In this document: positions 23,773 through 36,699 of the stretch, piece by piece
Layout of the letters: each line of letters opens with the position of its first letter
How positions within the stretch are numbered: the first letter of the stretch is position 1
NCBI GenBank assembly: GCA_963965975.1
Contig: OZ014417.1
Coordinates: 6,429,821 to 6,493,820 of the forward strand
Direction of reading: 5' to 3'
Source: Xestospongia bergquistia
Lineage: Eukaryota; Porifera; Demospongiae; Haplosclerida; Petrosiidae
Length of the DNA: 64,000 bases
Translations under genes and position numbers: made by a program
Notes under the pieces: generated by a model
Seen by the model: only the letters and a program-made list of their open reading frames with translations
Told to the model about the DNA's origin: nothing
Databases searched by the model: none

Positions 23773-24290
23773 CTACATGTGTCAGCAGATGGCAGGCCGT
23801 GATTGTTTGACAGGTATGTCATATATACAATATTGAACTCATTATACAGACTTATTAAAACACAGCAATATATACTACACAATGTGACACTAATATGGAG
23901 TGCTCATCTCCCAACAATTGTACATGTGTCAGTAGATGGACAGGTTGTTATTGTTTGACAGGTATGTCTATATATACAATATTAAACTCATTATACAGAC
24001 TTATAAAAGCACAGCAATATGTACTACACCATGTGGTACTAATAAACAATGTACAGGTCCCAACAATTGTACATGTCTCAGTAGATGGACAGGCTGTGAT
24101 TGTTTGACAAGTATGGCTATATATACAATATTAAACTCATTATACAGACTTCTAAAAACACAGCACTATATACTACACCATATGACACTAATAAACAATG
24201 TACAAGTCCCAACAATTGTACATGTGTCAGCGGATAGAATGACCGTATATATGTTTCAAGACATACTATGGTCTAACACCTTCCTGTAAA
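23773..24290 (+). pseudogene. EGF mini-exon array (copy 3)
   Basis: Donors at 23814, 23962 and 24111 mark units of about 148-149 bases. The first has lost one base relative to the others, which breaks RWTGRD. Middle units keep the EGF Cys pattern (NNCTCVSRWTGC, NNCTCLSRWTGCDCLT); the last is degenerate. Confidence 0.65.
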
Positions 24291-25215
24291 TACTATTATA
24301 TATTTGTTAATTCCACATAGTATGTTGATAGATCGTGTGACTAAAGAAATGATTGATGAATATATAATAATAATTAAATCCTAGAAAAGAGAATTGGAAA
24401 GATGAAATAGATATCTGCTTTTGGCTTCTAGTCATTTAATAACTTAACTATCTTGGTATTATCTCATTATTCTTATGTTACTGTTAGATGTGATAGATTA
24501 AAGTAGAAAGTTCTTTGGTTAGAGTGCTATAGCTTGTAAAAACAAATTTATAATTAATACAATCATTAATATATCAATATACCGTAACTTGTCAATTATA
24601 TTTCAATATAGTATTATTTTACTTAATTGCACTTTATAGTTGCTGATCAACTTACAGCTGCTAAAAGAACAATGACTACATACTCCTTACAATTTACAGT
24701 CAGTAGAAATATATAGCTGATAGTTCTGAACCTTTTTTGAGAAGGAAGAAGCAGGAAAATATCTAGTCGTGTATCAGATAGTCTTAGCACAGACACATTT
24801 AAAAGAGACGAGCAAACAACCCTCTTTATTAGCGACTCCGATGCGGTTATGCGCGATCACGTGTCAAAACTACAAAGTGCCTTTTTGTAAACATTTTAGA
24901 AAGGATGCTAGCCTACGCTCTATAGTTAAAGTTTGTTTAAAGGGATGTTAAAAAAATACAATATCTTTATAAGTAGTAATTGTTTTCCATTCATACATAA
25001 TTATAACTAAGTCATGTACATACATATATGTACATTCCACTGTACTACTATGTTGAACATTGATTGCTAGAGTACTTAAAGAGGAGAGTCTATAGCTTGA
25101 TAATATCAATAGACTAACAAGTTTGTGTAAAAAAAACATCATTACAATTCACACTTTTACTTAAAAGTATTACTACTCTAATTGTACATTCAGTCTTATA
25201 AGAAAAGAAATTAGT
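24291..25215. other. Intergenic segment downstream of G3
   Basis: Paralogue of 4800-5727, including the conserved patch around GATCACGTGTCAAAAC at 24850. Frames across it differ from the other copies. No gene recognised. Confidence 0.55.
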
Positions 25216-28200
25216 TTAAATGTTTTTGTGTCCAAACAATTATATGGCTATAAAATTTTCACTTTTTCTTTTCGCAATTCCTAGAGTATATAATAAAAAC
25301 AAGAGTTCATTTTAGTACATTTACCTTTTTTTGAAGGAAGCGAAGGAGGTCCTTGCTTTTGTGCAGTCATTCCTCTGCCACAATCATTATAGTAGGTCAT
25401 TTCAAAATGTTTTTCATCTGAGGTTCCATGTTAACTATGGTATATATTTACAATATATATCATCATTATACATCTCGTAAAACTCTTTGTAGAAGTTGAT
25501 GAGTTTACCTTGCTTTCTTAGGAGGAAGAACAGGAGGAATTGGTTTCTTCTTGACATTCTTAAGTGCACTATAATTACATTATCTAAGGACAACATGAGA
25601 GTATATTTACTTGCCTTGTAACACTAACAGTAGGAGAGTCATTAACACTAGTACTTGTACTTACACAACTGCTTTCCTTCATTTTCTCTTGACCTAGTTT
25701 TGCAGATGTTGGTGCCCTATCATTTAAATGACAATATAGAGCTAATTGTAGTAATTAATATTACTCGTAATATTGAGGAACATCCATCATATCATAGTTC
25801 ATATCATCCATTACTTCACAAATCATTTCATCTATTTCGTCATAGATCATATCAGGCATATTATGTGTATTTCTTTGGAAAAGACACAAAACAATTACTC
25901 ATATTACATGAAAAATTTACAAACTTTAGTTTATTGGTAGGTTTTGTAGTGAATGTGATGTCACTTGGATACTCATAGCAATAGTCTTGAGATATTACAA
26001 CACTAAAAAATTTTATATTAAACAATTATTGTTGATGAATAATATATAATTACCTATTAGGAGAAATACTATTCTTATTACATACAAGATCCAGCTCATT
26101 ATTAAGTTTTGTTTCAGTTTGTGAATAGTAATGATACTCATCATCACCTTGCTTTTCACAACCTCTGTATATAAATAATAATGACATCATAAGTATTTGA
26201 AATATTATTTATATAACAAACCTTGGTTTTAAATGGTGTTTTCTTTTTGATTTAAATTTCTTGAAAATACAAACTGATATTATTATACAACAAATACAAA
26301 GAAACAATGACAAGCTAACAGCAGAACCAATTGCACTGAATAAAATCACATTTATTTGGGTTTTAGTTTTATCTTTTGAAGTTTGATTTGGATTAACACT
26401 AACAAGTACTGGAGTTGTGTCATTTGGCAGAAAATAAACTGATGTCACTGTTAACACCTGTCCATCAACTATTATTTCTGAAGTATGTTTTATCCAATTT
26501 TGTAATATAGTCAGTCAATAGTTGTGATGTTGTGAAATTAGATATAGCAGATAATCTTGCTCTCATTTGTATTGTATGTTCATTGTCACATTGTAAAGTG
26601 TTATCTGATATATAGTCTGAAGTTATTGAACAATAACAGACTTTATTCAACACTCTAATTATGACTTGAGTAATCTCATTGAGTTTACTTTCAGTTTTAT
26701 TTAGCTATTATAACAAGAAATTGTATTATAATATTTGTCATTGTTATATGACTTACTATCCACAGATAACAGTTATCCAATCCATTCATATATATAACAA
26801 TAAGTTTGTTTTCATATACTTTAAATTATTTAAAACTTACTATCATAATTAAAATAAACTAACCAGGAATTAGTATATTTTGAGATTCCAAACCATGTCC
26901 TTCTTTAGTTTGTGCTGACACTGAAAAACAATATTTTGAGAGTGGATCCAGATTTCCTACTTTAATTGAAATATTAAGAGTATGTAATAATAATTTGTTC
27001 ATGTCAACCACAACACAATCATCTATTGATTTGGTCAGATTAAAGAAATATCCTGTCACAATTCCTCTCCCCTCTTCTAGTGTTAGTGGCTTTATTTTTA
27101 TGATTACTTCAGTTGAAGAAACTCTCAATGCTAGCTTGATGTTTGGAGCCACTCTGGGAACTATATAGAAAGCAAAGCTCTTGTAATTTTGTTATAAGAT
27201 TATACCTGTTTCATGAGTAAAAAATACTTCATGTAAACCTTTTCCTGCACCAGCAATAGTAACTGCATAAACAGTAACTTCATATGGAATATAAGGATCT
27301 AAAGAATGTAGGTTTAATTCATAAAAATAGATTTTAAGGTGTCACTAACTTAATTTTTTTATTAAATAATGTAAATTTTTAGTAGGTTCAACTGAGACAG
27401 AATGATTAAATGTTTCAATTATTGTTAATTGCAAACTCCTAATATTGATGTCATAGTATAAAATAATTCCATTTGGTAGTAATGGAATGTTGACTGAAGT
27501 ATTTGAAAGTACAGTGACAGTCAATTGATGTATAATATCAGGCTCTAATTGATCATAGAAGAATGTAATGCATAATATTGTAAAAAGTTATTTTAGAAAA
27601 TCTATTTATTTATCTGTATTTACATCCATACATCAATCTAACCTGTCTGATCAGTTGTATTGTAGACATAGCCTGACTGAGGTCCTTCTCCTGCACTAGT
27701 TGTAGATGAGATACTAATTCCTACTTGTTGATATGGTATCAGTCCCTCCAGAAGATATAGTGTGAACTGACTATCTACAATTCTAGTAGATATCTCACTA
27801 CCATTAGTGTAGTTGATGTACAGAGTATAGTGAGTAATGATACCATTAGGTATCAATGGAGAATTCCATTGAATTAGAAGAGAGAAAGCATCATTAACAT
27901 TGACTGAAACATTAACTGGAGAGTCATCAGGAACTAAATTATAAGATTATGGATGAAAAGATTTTGTTCACACTTTTAATTGTTTACTCACCATCTTCTA
28001 ATGTGGTAAAGGTAATGCAATGACTTTTTCCTATTCCATTAGTTGTCCATTGAGGAGTAACACAGCAGATGTAGGAAGTGAATGGTTTCAAAAATATTAC
28101 AGAGACATTTAATTTCTGAGTGGTGTCTGATGTTATTATAGTGTTAGTATTTGATATATTACACTCCACTATGTAACCATCAACGTTTCCATATTGCATG

Positions 28201-30106
28201 TATTGAAATGGAGGATTCCATTTTATTATACATAACGTACTTGAAAGGCCTGAAATAGTCATATTTAGAATAGGTCCTGTGTAAAAATGATTATAAATAG
28301 ATGTGCTACAATGTTTACAGTTAAGAGAGTTTATTATGTAGTTCAATGTGAAAGTAATAAAGAATAGATTCTTAAGTAAATCATGTGTGACATCAAATGT
28401 TCATTTAATTAAATCTAGTATACCTAGACAATGAATGCCATTAGTAGCAAGGACAGTTGATGTATCACAGGAACAGAAGTATGATCCATTAGTATTAGTA
28501 CAGTTATGATGACATATGCTTTGTGAACACTCATTAATGTCTAATGTAACAATAAATATAATAATAAAATCATAAAGAATGTGTTATTACCTGATAAACA
28601 GTCACTACCTGTCCATCCACTGACACATGTACAAGTATTAGGAGCTGAGCATTCCATGTTAGCGCCACATTGGGAATTACAAATTGCTACAAATTAATTT
28701 TTTGATATAATATTTTGTGTACATCAATAACAAGTATAACTTACGTAGACAGTTTGGTTTAGGACCATAACCTGAATAACATTGCAGTTGAAGATTGTAA
28801 GTCAATGTATATTGTGTCATAGAGTGAGTTCTATATTATAATATAAACATGTAGTTGTTTTGTTGTGATATTTACATTTTCTATCTGAGAAAATGAGTGT
28901 GTAGCATTTTTCTGAGTAAATTGTCATAATTAATAACATACAATGCTACAGATACATTAGTTTAACTTTAAACTCATTTCACAATGGCCTTGCAATAAAA
29001 AACACAAAGATGATATTTTTATCTAAATTTGTATTGTAATATATTACATTTTACATGGAATTTAAAACTTTGTAAATATAAAGATGATATAGGGATAGAA
29101 ATGTCAAAAAGAAGATAGAGATGAATAAATAAATTTTTACAAAATCTTTACATAAGTGACAAATTAGTACTAAATCTAACAAGATTCTACTCAACATGGC
29201 CAGTATCATTATTTTCATTATTGTGCTATATGCTTTTATTCAAACCTTGATACATGCCACTAAAAGATCATAGATACTGTAGTATTAAACAATGAAGTTA
29301 TAATTCACAGTTCTCCCCTTGAATTTAAGACTTAATGATCAACTGTTCTTGCTACTAATAGCATTCATTGTCTAGGAATACTAGATTTAAAATGGTTTTT
29401 TACTTGTTTGTATACATAATTGGTACAATCAATTTCATTTTACTTAGCAGATCATGGTGACTAATTCCTCAGTGTATCACATCAACCAACTTTTTGCTAG
29501 TGGCTGAAAACTGTCCCAAAATATTATATATATGCATATTGTATATACCATAGATCCAGATATATTCTGTGCTGGATTACAACAACAAACAGTATTACCT
29601 GATGAAATAAGTTTATAATAAACTTGAAAGAGTCAAACACTAGATAGTCTCAAACAACAAAGACGAAACTATAAATTATAAACATTACAACATAAATGTA
29701 TTTAATTTGCATTGGAGTATTCACTTCCTGTTCCATATGTATAGCCACTACACACATAATGGGTTGTGGTTATTTTTTTCTGGCCCATTCCTACATATTG
29801 ATTATAAACACTACCATGTTAAATAATATTATATAAGAAGATCATGCATGCAAATGTACAAAGGTGTTATGTATCATTCTAACCCATCTTGACAACGCCT
29901 ACGTCCCCACCAGCCACATGAGGTGTAAGTAGCGCGATATCCAACATATGATGTTACAGAAGACACAGATACATAGTGTGACCAAGATGATACAGCATGA
30001 CAACTGTATATGATAAGACAGATTATAATAATACAGACTTACAATAAACTCACCTATCCATCAAAACTGTATAAGAAAACCATATAACAATCAAGAGCTT
30101 CACCAT
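25216..30106 (-). pseudogene. Receptor G3: EMI-EGF-FN3x4-TM docking receptor with several lesions
   Basis: Same exon order as G2, from ATG 30106 (MVKLLIVIWF) to the stop at 25216-25218. Differences that matter: the EMI CC pair is changed to CY near 28770; twelve bases are missing at 27486, deleting four residues with the core Trp of the third FN3 domain; the 4-base duplication seen in G1 recurs at 26508-26522, stopping the frame before the membrane segment; and the tail exon starting at 25434 opens with an in-frame TAA. The YEEI/YEVM/YDMM exon is still readable. The upstream GC-rich island found for G0-G2 is missing because the array ends at 31,060. Either a pseudogene or a gene for a secreted ectodomain. 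Confidence 0.8.
29338..29388 (+). repeat. Inverted scrap of the cbEGF exon inside a G3 intron
   Basis: About 50 bases here (centred on TAGCATTCATTGTCTAGG) are the reverse complement of the 3' end of the cbEGF exon and its donor at about 28411-28460 of the same gene. They replace the sequence found at this place in G0-G2. Confidence 0.75.
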
Positions 30107-31059
30107 TTTAGAGTTTGAACATTGACTGTAACTGAAACATAATTCACTTTAAAACTGATTGATTTAATAATATATACCTGTAGCATATTACTTAATACAC
30201 AATGTAAGCATGATACTGTCTGAATTAAATATGTACTATGGAAATGATAGTTCACATATTTTATAATTGAACTTATTATAATTAGTAAAAATACAATACT
30301 ATATGGGTCTATATTGTTAATATGGATTAGTACTGTTAAAAGAGATTGTCATCCATCCTTTATATAAAATACATTTGTAAGGCTATATGCTTTTTTAATT
30401 GTAAATACTATGGAATTACATAGTTTATTTAGCTCAACAAATAACTTCTTAGCAAAAAAAATTATGACGTCTAAAGTTGATTGGTTCCATTATAAATGTT
30501 GTAGTAACACCCAAAGGTTTATAACATCCATAGGACTGTCAAGTAGTGCATGCATTACAAATCAAACTGATATAATGTTTATTATTTAGCAAATCATCTT
30601 ACATCATAATTGATCATGCATGGAATAGTTGATATGGATTATACCTGTTGTGTTCTCAGCTATAAAGTAAGTATGCTTAATTGTAGCAACGTTGTACTAG
30701 CCTGTGAAAAGTGTTTCTGGAATAAGGGATAAAATGTAATATTAAAATCCATAAGAGAATATATATTGTTTTTCTTTAATCACGGAAAATGACACATAGT
30801 ATTCCCTCTATTTGACTTTTGAAGATCAAAGGAAAATACTTAAGTCTGACTATTTCTTTTATTATGTTTGTTGATTCAGCTTTACTCATTTCTACTAGGT
30901 AGCTTTAACACAAGTCACATTTAAATAATATATCATCATTTCAACTGAAGTCTTTAATAACATAACTTATGAAAGTCATTAATATAGGTAATGTCAACTA
31001 GAAGAAAAATTTATTGTCGTAGTTGTTGCCCAATAATCGAAAACTTGAGGAAGACATGT
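30107..31059. other. Upstream flank of G3 up to the array end
   Basis: Paralogous to the G0-G2 upstream flanks until about 31,059, where similarity stops abruptly. No gene recognised. Confidence 0.6.
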
Positions 31060-31553
31060 TATAGTTGAAAAAGTCATCCTACATTTGACTTTAAAGATAC
31101 TGACATTACAGATAAACACTAACTAGAGTTACAAGAATTGTGTAATTTGTAGCAGTGTTGAGCATTGTTAGTTGTACTCATTGCTATACCACAAGAGGCT
31201 TGAGTTAATGAAAGTATTTAATTTCACTTGTTGCTTATAAAAATCATAATGTATGAACCTATAAATGTGAAATACACGTATATTAAGCTAACAGATGGTT
31301 AATTATAGGACTGCCTGGCACTCTTGCAGAAAAATATATAAAAAACTGTGCTTATATTCCTAATGGTAGTTACTCTGATGTTAATTATGTAGGAATAATT
31401 ATTGTTACAATACTAAGTGACAAGTGAGTGTTACAGTATTTACTTTCAGTAAGTCAACTGACAACAGTTTTCTTTACATCTGGTCATTGCTACCATGTTC
31501 CATGTGTCTCTTAGATTATTGTTGCAAAAGTTTATTAAAATTAGTCAGAATTA
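31060..31553. repeat. Left part of inverted duplication, 3' flank of RTK4
   Basis: Reverse-complement match to about 58,970-59,390, the 3' flank of RTK5, including TTAATTATAGGACTGCCTGG. The right arm has an extra ~800 bases between the gene and this match. No gene recognised in it. Confidence 0.75.
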
Positions 31554-34500
31554 TTAAGAGAAGTTGCATACAGTGAAGTCCATATATTTAGCTAGTGGTT
31601 TTATCATGTATTCTACAGACTGTACTAAATCAGAAAATGATGGTCTCTCATCTGGATTAGATTTCCAACATGACATCATTAATTTGTATCTGAAGACAAT
31701 AATTATAATTATAATGTTGAAATTGATATATAGTTTCTTACAATTCCTCTGAACATGCTGCATTATTTGGAATTAAGAGTCTGCCTCCACTGTCTAGTAA
31801 TTCCACTACACTCGAAGGGTCTAGACCTGGATAGGGCATTTTACCAAGACTGAACACCTCCCAACATAACACACCATATGACCACTGTGTAATTGGATAA
31901 TAGTTTTAAAATATTGTAATCTACTGACCACATCTGTCTTCTCAGAGAATAGACCATCATGAAGGCTTTCTAATGCCATCCACTTAACCGGCAATTTGAT
32001 AACACTTTTATCAGATTCACTATTACTCCATTGTCTGTAATAGCTACGCATATAAACATCTTTTGAGAGTCCAAAATCACCAACTTTAATAATACCATTA
32101 TCATCAATCCTAAATGACAGACTGAATTGAGTAGAGTTAGGCATAACTTACATGCAGTTTCTAGCAGCAAGATCTCTGTGTACACATTTTTTTTCAGCTA
32201 AATATGACATTCCCTTAGCAACTTGTAAACACATTGAAAGAAGATGTTTCCTTGCATCAAGTACAATATCATCATCACTAGTTTTAGCAATTGTTAAATT
32301 TGGTCTCTCCTTTTTGAGATAAGACAACAGACTCCCTCTAGCCATAAATGGCATTACAATGCAAGGTGCCTGACCAAGATCAAGACAGATTCCAATGAGA
32401 GAAAGTATATTTGGATGATCAAAAGTTGACATCTTCACACTCTCTTCCATAATAGAATTCACATCTTCATTTGTGTAAAGACCTTAATTCCATTAATTGA
32501 GGAATTTCAAATGAATTTAGTGTTAATGATATTACTGACCTTTAAGTGTTTTAACAGCAACAGCTACTGGAGCACTATTAATGATGTCACTATCAGGAGT
32601 TAGTAGTCCTCGATAAACTATCCCAAATTCACCTTTAAACCATTTTATATAGTCTAAATTAAATATAACTAATAACAAATACCTTGACCAACAGTCTCTT
32701 GTAATTCCAATAATGATCCTGAAATAATTCTGCACTCAGATAACCATTTTGAATATAAAGATGAAACATCATATATACGTGTGTGATTTGGGATGACAGT
32801 GACAGCTTTGTTGCTCACAATGTCTACTACATAATTGTTAGCTACAGCAGTAGCTAACATTACGTTATTGGTATTTAGGGAATTGTCACTGTTAATACGA
32901 TATGTCATTTCCAATTCGTTGCTACAAAATAACAAGATTATATTGATTGTAATAACAATAATGACTATATAGGAAAATACATATAAATATGTGTATATTA
33001 AAGCTCACTATCTACATTACCTTGCTTGGATTCTCTTTCTTCTTTTTAAACAAACTACTATAATAGCCACTGATGATATAGACAGAAGTATTACAACAAT
33101 TACTACTACAATGATTATAGTCAAGTAAGTTGCCAGGCTAATTGAATTTGAGAATTGTAGTGATATAGGTGAGAATGATGAAAAATATGGCGTAGTTGAA
33201 GATGCTAGAACATATGGTATAGTGATATAGATGATGATGATGTAATATATATTGTTGTTGACAAAAAAGCAGATGTAGCTGAGGATGATGGAACATATGG
33301 TATAGTTGATATAGATGATGATGATGTAATATATATTATTGTTGACAAAAAAACAGATGAAGATGAAGATGATGGAACATACGGTATAACTGATTTGGAT
33401 GAAGTTGATGTAATATATGTTATTGTTAATAAAAGTCCTAATGTAGCTGAGGATAATGGATCATATGGTGTAGTTGATGTAGGTGATGATGTAACATATA
33501 TTGTTGTTGACAAAAAACCAAATGTGGATGAAGATGATGGAACATACGGTATAACTGATTTGGACGAGGTTGATGTAATATATGTTATTGTTAATAAAAG
33601 TCCTAATGTATCTGAGGATGATGGAATATATGGTGTAGTTGATGTAGGTGATGAAGCTGGAACATGGCTTGTAGTTGAACTTGTTAAAGAGTCAATGCTT
33701 TTCAAACTACTGACAGATCTACACGTGTCAGGAGCTATGCATTGTTCATTAGTGCCACATGGTGAGCTACAAATTGCTGTGTTGGGAGAAATCAATATGT
33801 TACATGATCAAATGACCTATGTACCATACGTGTTAAGCAGTCATTGCCTGTCCAACCACTAATGCATGTACAAGTATCAGGAGCTATGCATTGTTTGTTA
33901 GTGCCACATGGTGATGTACAAATTGCTGTGTTGGGAGAAATCAATATGTTACATGATCTAATGACCTATGTACCATACGTGTTAAGCAGTCATTGCCTGA
34001 CCAACCACTAATGCATGTACAAGTATTAGGAGCTGAACATTCCATATTTGTAGTACATGAGGAAGTGCAAATTGCTAAATTGATGTACAATATATTTAAT
34101 AATAATAGTAATAGTAATGTTCAGTAAATCAATAAGAAGTAACTTACGTGGACAGTAAGGTAAAGGACCATAACCTGAACAACATTGCTTTTGCTGACTA
34201 TAAATTAACTTGTAAACTGTTATACTCATCATTCTATTAAAAATATATGACATTTGTTATTGTGTAATTACATGCTATATTTTAAAAAATAACTAGTGTT
34301 TTTGTCTCTTGTAGCTAAATTAATTAAATTTTAATAATGCCACCACTTTTCATCATAACAGTAGATTAGTAGTATATGTGATAAAAAGATGAAGTGATAG
34401 AATCTCATGCTAAGTTACTAACCTTGTACAGTAATCATCATCAAAGCATGTGGTATAAATGACAGTATATGCAACAGATGTCATCATAGTAGATATGGTT

Positions 34501-34634
34501 ACATAGTTGGAACAATTTGAAGCTGCAGAACAACTAAATAAAATATATAATAATCATGAAAAACTTTTATTGAACAAGTCTTACTTATTCATCAGAACAT
34601 TTAAAAAAATTAAAAAAATGAAGAGTCTCTCCAT
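31554..34634 (-). CDS. RTK4: EMI-EGF receptor tyrosine kinase with Ser/Thr-rich stalk, one-base frameshift
   Basis: Exons: 34634-34585 (signal peptide, [12 protein letters not shown]), 34533-34423 and 34233-34148 (EMI, CCSGYG), 34074-33979 and 33925-33830 (EGF), 33776-33021 (decayed third EGF, Ser/Thr/Pro stalk, transmembrane helix), 32921-32683, 32632-32540, 32482-32152, 32109-31929, 31884-31742, 31689-31554 (juxtamembrane and kinase). Kinase landmarks: GEFGIVYRG loop, VAVK Lys, [11 protein letters not shown], activation-loop [14 protein letters not shown]. Exon lengths from exon 7 on equal those of RTK5. The third EGF has lost two Cys. A one-base deletion near 33222 in the stalk shifts the frame to a stop before the membrane helix; the frame downstream is otherwise clean. 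Either a young pseudogene, an allele, or a sequence error. If intact, it would phosphorylate tyrosines on itself and partners. Confidence 0.88.
33200..33700 (-). repeat. Ser/Thr/Pro stalk repeats of RTK4
   Basis: The coding strand repeats units of the kind [20 protein letters not shown], some as longer duplicated blocks (33395-33470 against 33545-33620). The RTK5 stalk has far fewer units, so the length varies between paralogues. Rich in likely O-glycosylation sites. Confidence 0.8.
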
Positions 34635-35118
34635 TTCAAACAGGACAGCAGTTTACACACAATTAACTATAAGAAGATAACAATAAAACTAGAAGGGTTT
34701 TAAAAATTATTTATACACAGAAAAAAAATTTATATTGAGGGATGTACTTTTAAAATCTTATTATGGGTTTTCCCTCTTAATAATCAGGGATTTTTCTGGA
34801 ACTTGGAAGTAATCACTCAGTGAAATGGCATTTTATTATAACACTTATTTCTTCTCTGATCACTTTAGTATATGCTATGGCTTCATTTTGGATTATTTTG
34901 AACCAACGATGTCCTTTGTTCTCTTACTGAATTTTCATCTTTTCACACTGTATGATAAACCAGTGAGTTCTGCTTGATAATTTCCTTCTGCAAATATGCC
35001 TTAATTAATTTTGTTTTGCCTAATATCTTGTTCCAGTGATCAATCTGATCTTTTTAGCATAATTATCTTTGATTGATTCTCATTCTTCATTTATTTCAAC
35101 TGAATACGAAAGCCAAAG
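34635..35118. repeat. 5' flank of RTK4, arm of inverted duplication
   Basis: Matches the reverse complement of about 55,080-55,550, the 5' flank of RTK5, for example AATCACTCAGTGAAATGG here against the mirrored CCATTTCACTGATTGGTT there. No gene recognised. Confidence 0.65.
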
Positions 35119-35501
35119 ATGGACATTCCAATTTCTATTTCCAATTTTAATGTAATAGTGTTATACAGACTTGGAATGTCTTTCCTCATCTTCCGAAATA
35201 ACAATACGAAGTTCAAATGTCTGTCCTCAATTTCCATACATGATAGATCTACAATAATAAGGAACCCAACTCAACTGGAAAAAGTGGAAATGCCTCACTG
35301 ATGCTCCATTCTAAGAGATAGCTCATTATACTCACACATTGTGTTTTATTAAATATCAAGAAAAGCCTAATAATAATTAGAAATGGAGTACGTGCCAAGA
35401 ATAAAAGGAAGAATAAAGACATCAATTTTATCATTAATTGGAATTTTCAAAACATGCAAAAGATCATGGAAGAAATAGGAAACAGGAATTGGAATGTCCA
35501 T
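35119..35501. mobile_element. Possible small inverted-repeat element
   Basis: ATGGACATTCCAATTTCTAT at 35119 is mirrored by GGAATTGGAATGTCCAT ending at 35501, about 24 bases of imperfect inverted repeat around a 380-base unit. No coding content or clear target duplication. Confidence 0.35.
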
Positions 35502-35695
35502 TATTAGTTTTCATAGTAGACATTTCAAAAACTTTAAAAATTAACAGATAATAACCTAATGCACGCAATACACCACTCAAACTAACTCTAACTCATAAGT
35601 TTATGTAGAGTTTATTTCTTTTAAAATGGATGTTTCTTTCTACATGTTAAAACAAAGATTCAAAACATTTCTGAAACATAGGAGATGGCTAATAC

Positions 35696-36687
35696 CAGGA
35701 GCACATGAGTGTCGCGAAGTGATGCGAAGGAGCGTCAAACTCCCATTACATTTGTATTCTAACCATTGTCGAAACACAGCCATGGATTATTTCATATAAG
35801 GAAAATACACTTAAGTAGCATAAGTATCATTAAGTATGTGACGGTGCAATGAATATTATTACAACTATCATTGTGAAAAAAACTAAAAAAGAAAGAAGTT
35901 ATGTACATTGAGAAACGTTTAAAAGAATTAGACTGATAGGTTATGGAGGCTTTTGTCATTAAAGAGGTGGAAACAGTTGAACAACATATATCTCTATTTA
36001 CTTGTGTTATTAAAACCTCCTTTTTGCTATGATGGATAATATTATCTGATATTATAACATTATTAATAGAATGAACATTTACTACTTGTATGGTTTATGT
36101 TTCAAATCATGTTTTTATATAAAGAGTGGTGCATTTCTATAGTCTCCATGGTGATGCCTCAGCTTGTCATGAACACTCCCTCTAGTTATTACTCCACCTC
36201 TGGCAATAGCATAGTTCAGTGATGATAATTGGCCTGAGGTGGCATGCTTGACCTGGCTAAAGAAAGTCTCAGCTGCAATACCATTGAGATGTACTGGATA
36301 TATTGTGTACCCAGGGTGAGCAGAAGTGAAATCAGCACATGAGTTCTTAAAGCCATAATACATGAGCCTGAGTAAGTCCCAGGTTTGCCAACATTAAGCC
36401 TGAAATGTCCCACTTATTCAGCCATTCTTGGGTCCATTGACAGAGTAAGCCGCTGTTTTCGTGTAGCAGGGACTTCCATGTCTTCAGAAAGTCACTTCTT
36501 GACTTCTCTTAAATTTATCAATTTAAAGAACATTTTTTTTAATAAGAGGTTACAGCCCAGAAGCTATTAAAATGCAAAACACTTTGCAGTTATGTTCATA
36601 TATGGACATATGTTCTAAGTCGACAACAGTTGGTTAAGGGAGTTTGATGCTCCTTCTCGTCGCTTTGCGACGCTCATGCGCTCCTGC
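35696..36687 (-). mobile_element. ~1 kb DNA transposon relic with transposase C-terminal fragment
   Basis: Inverted repeats of about 50 bases bound it (35696-35744 and 36638-36687), sharing GGAGC..ATGAG.GTCGC and GTCAAACTCCC. They are GC-richer than the surroundings. Inside on the minus strand is a decayed transposase end containing HPGYTIYPVHLNGIAAETFF and HATSGQLSSLNYAIARG, ending YRNAPLFI. That pattern is familiar from the C-terminal region of THAP/P-element-like transposases in marine invertebrates; the family assignment is tentative. Frameshifts between 36200 and 36480 break it. The mirror region around RTK5 lacks it, so it inserted after the inverted duplication or was lost there. Confidence 0.6.
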
Positions 36688-36699
36688 TAGTACGATTTA

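Larger units (their letters stand above)
1..31059. repeat. Tandem array of ~8.8 kb receptor units
   Basis: The same segment recurs with anchor sequences at about 1, 8826, 19472 and 28328. Spacings are about 8.8, 10.6 and 8.9 kb; the long one contains a 2.03 kb transposon insertion, so all units are close to 8.8 kb. Each unit has one minus-strand EMI/EGF/FN3 receptor gene and a plus-strand Penelope/EGF mini-exon relic. Similarity to the array stops near 31,060, where sequence unique to the RTK4 side begins. Copies differ by small indels, microsatellite length and a few larger deletions. Confidence 0.93.

Noticed and set aside
21604-31059. G3 as a functional full-length receptor
   Set aside because: Frameshift before the membrane helix, EMI Cys loss, FN3 Trp loss, a stop in the tail and absence of the upstream island argue against it.
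33200-33700. CRISPR array
   Set aside because: The repeats are coding (Ser/Thr/Pro units), differ in length and have no spacers; the DNA is eukaryotic.
33395-33862. 155-codon plus-strand frame rich in Val, Asp and Tyr
   Set aside because: It is the antisense of the RTK4 Ser/Thr stalk; repeats on the coding strand create an open antisense frame.
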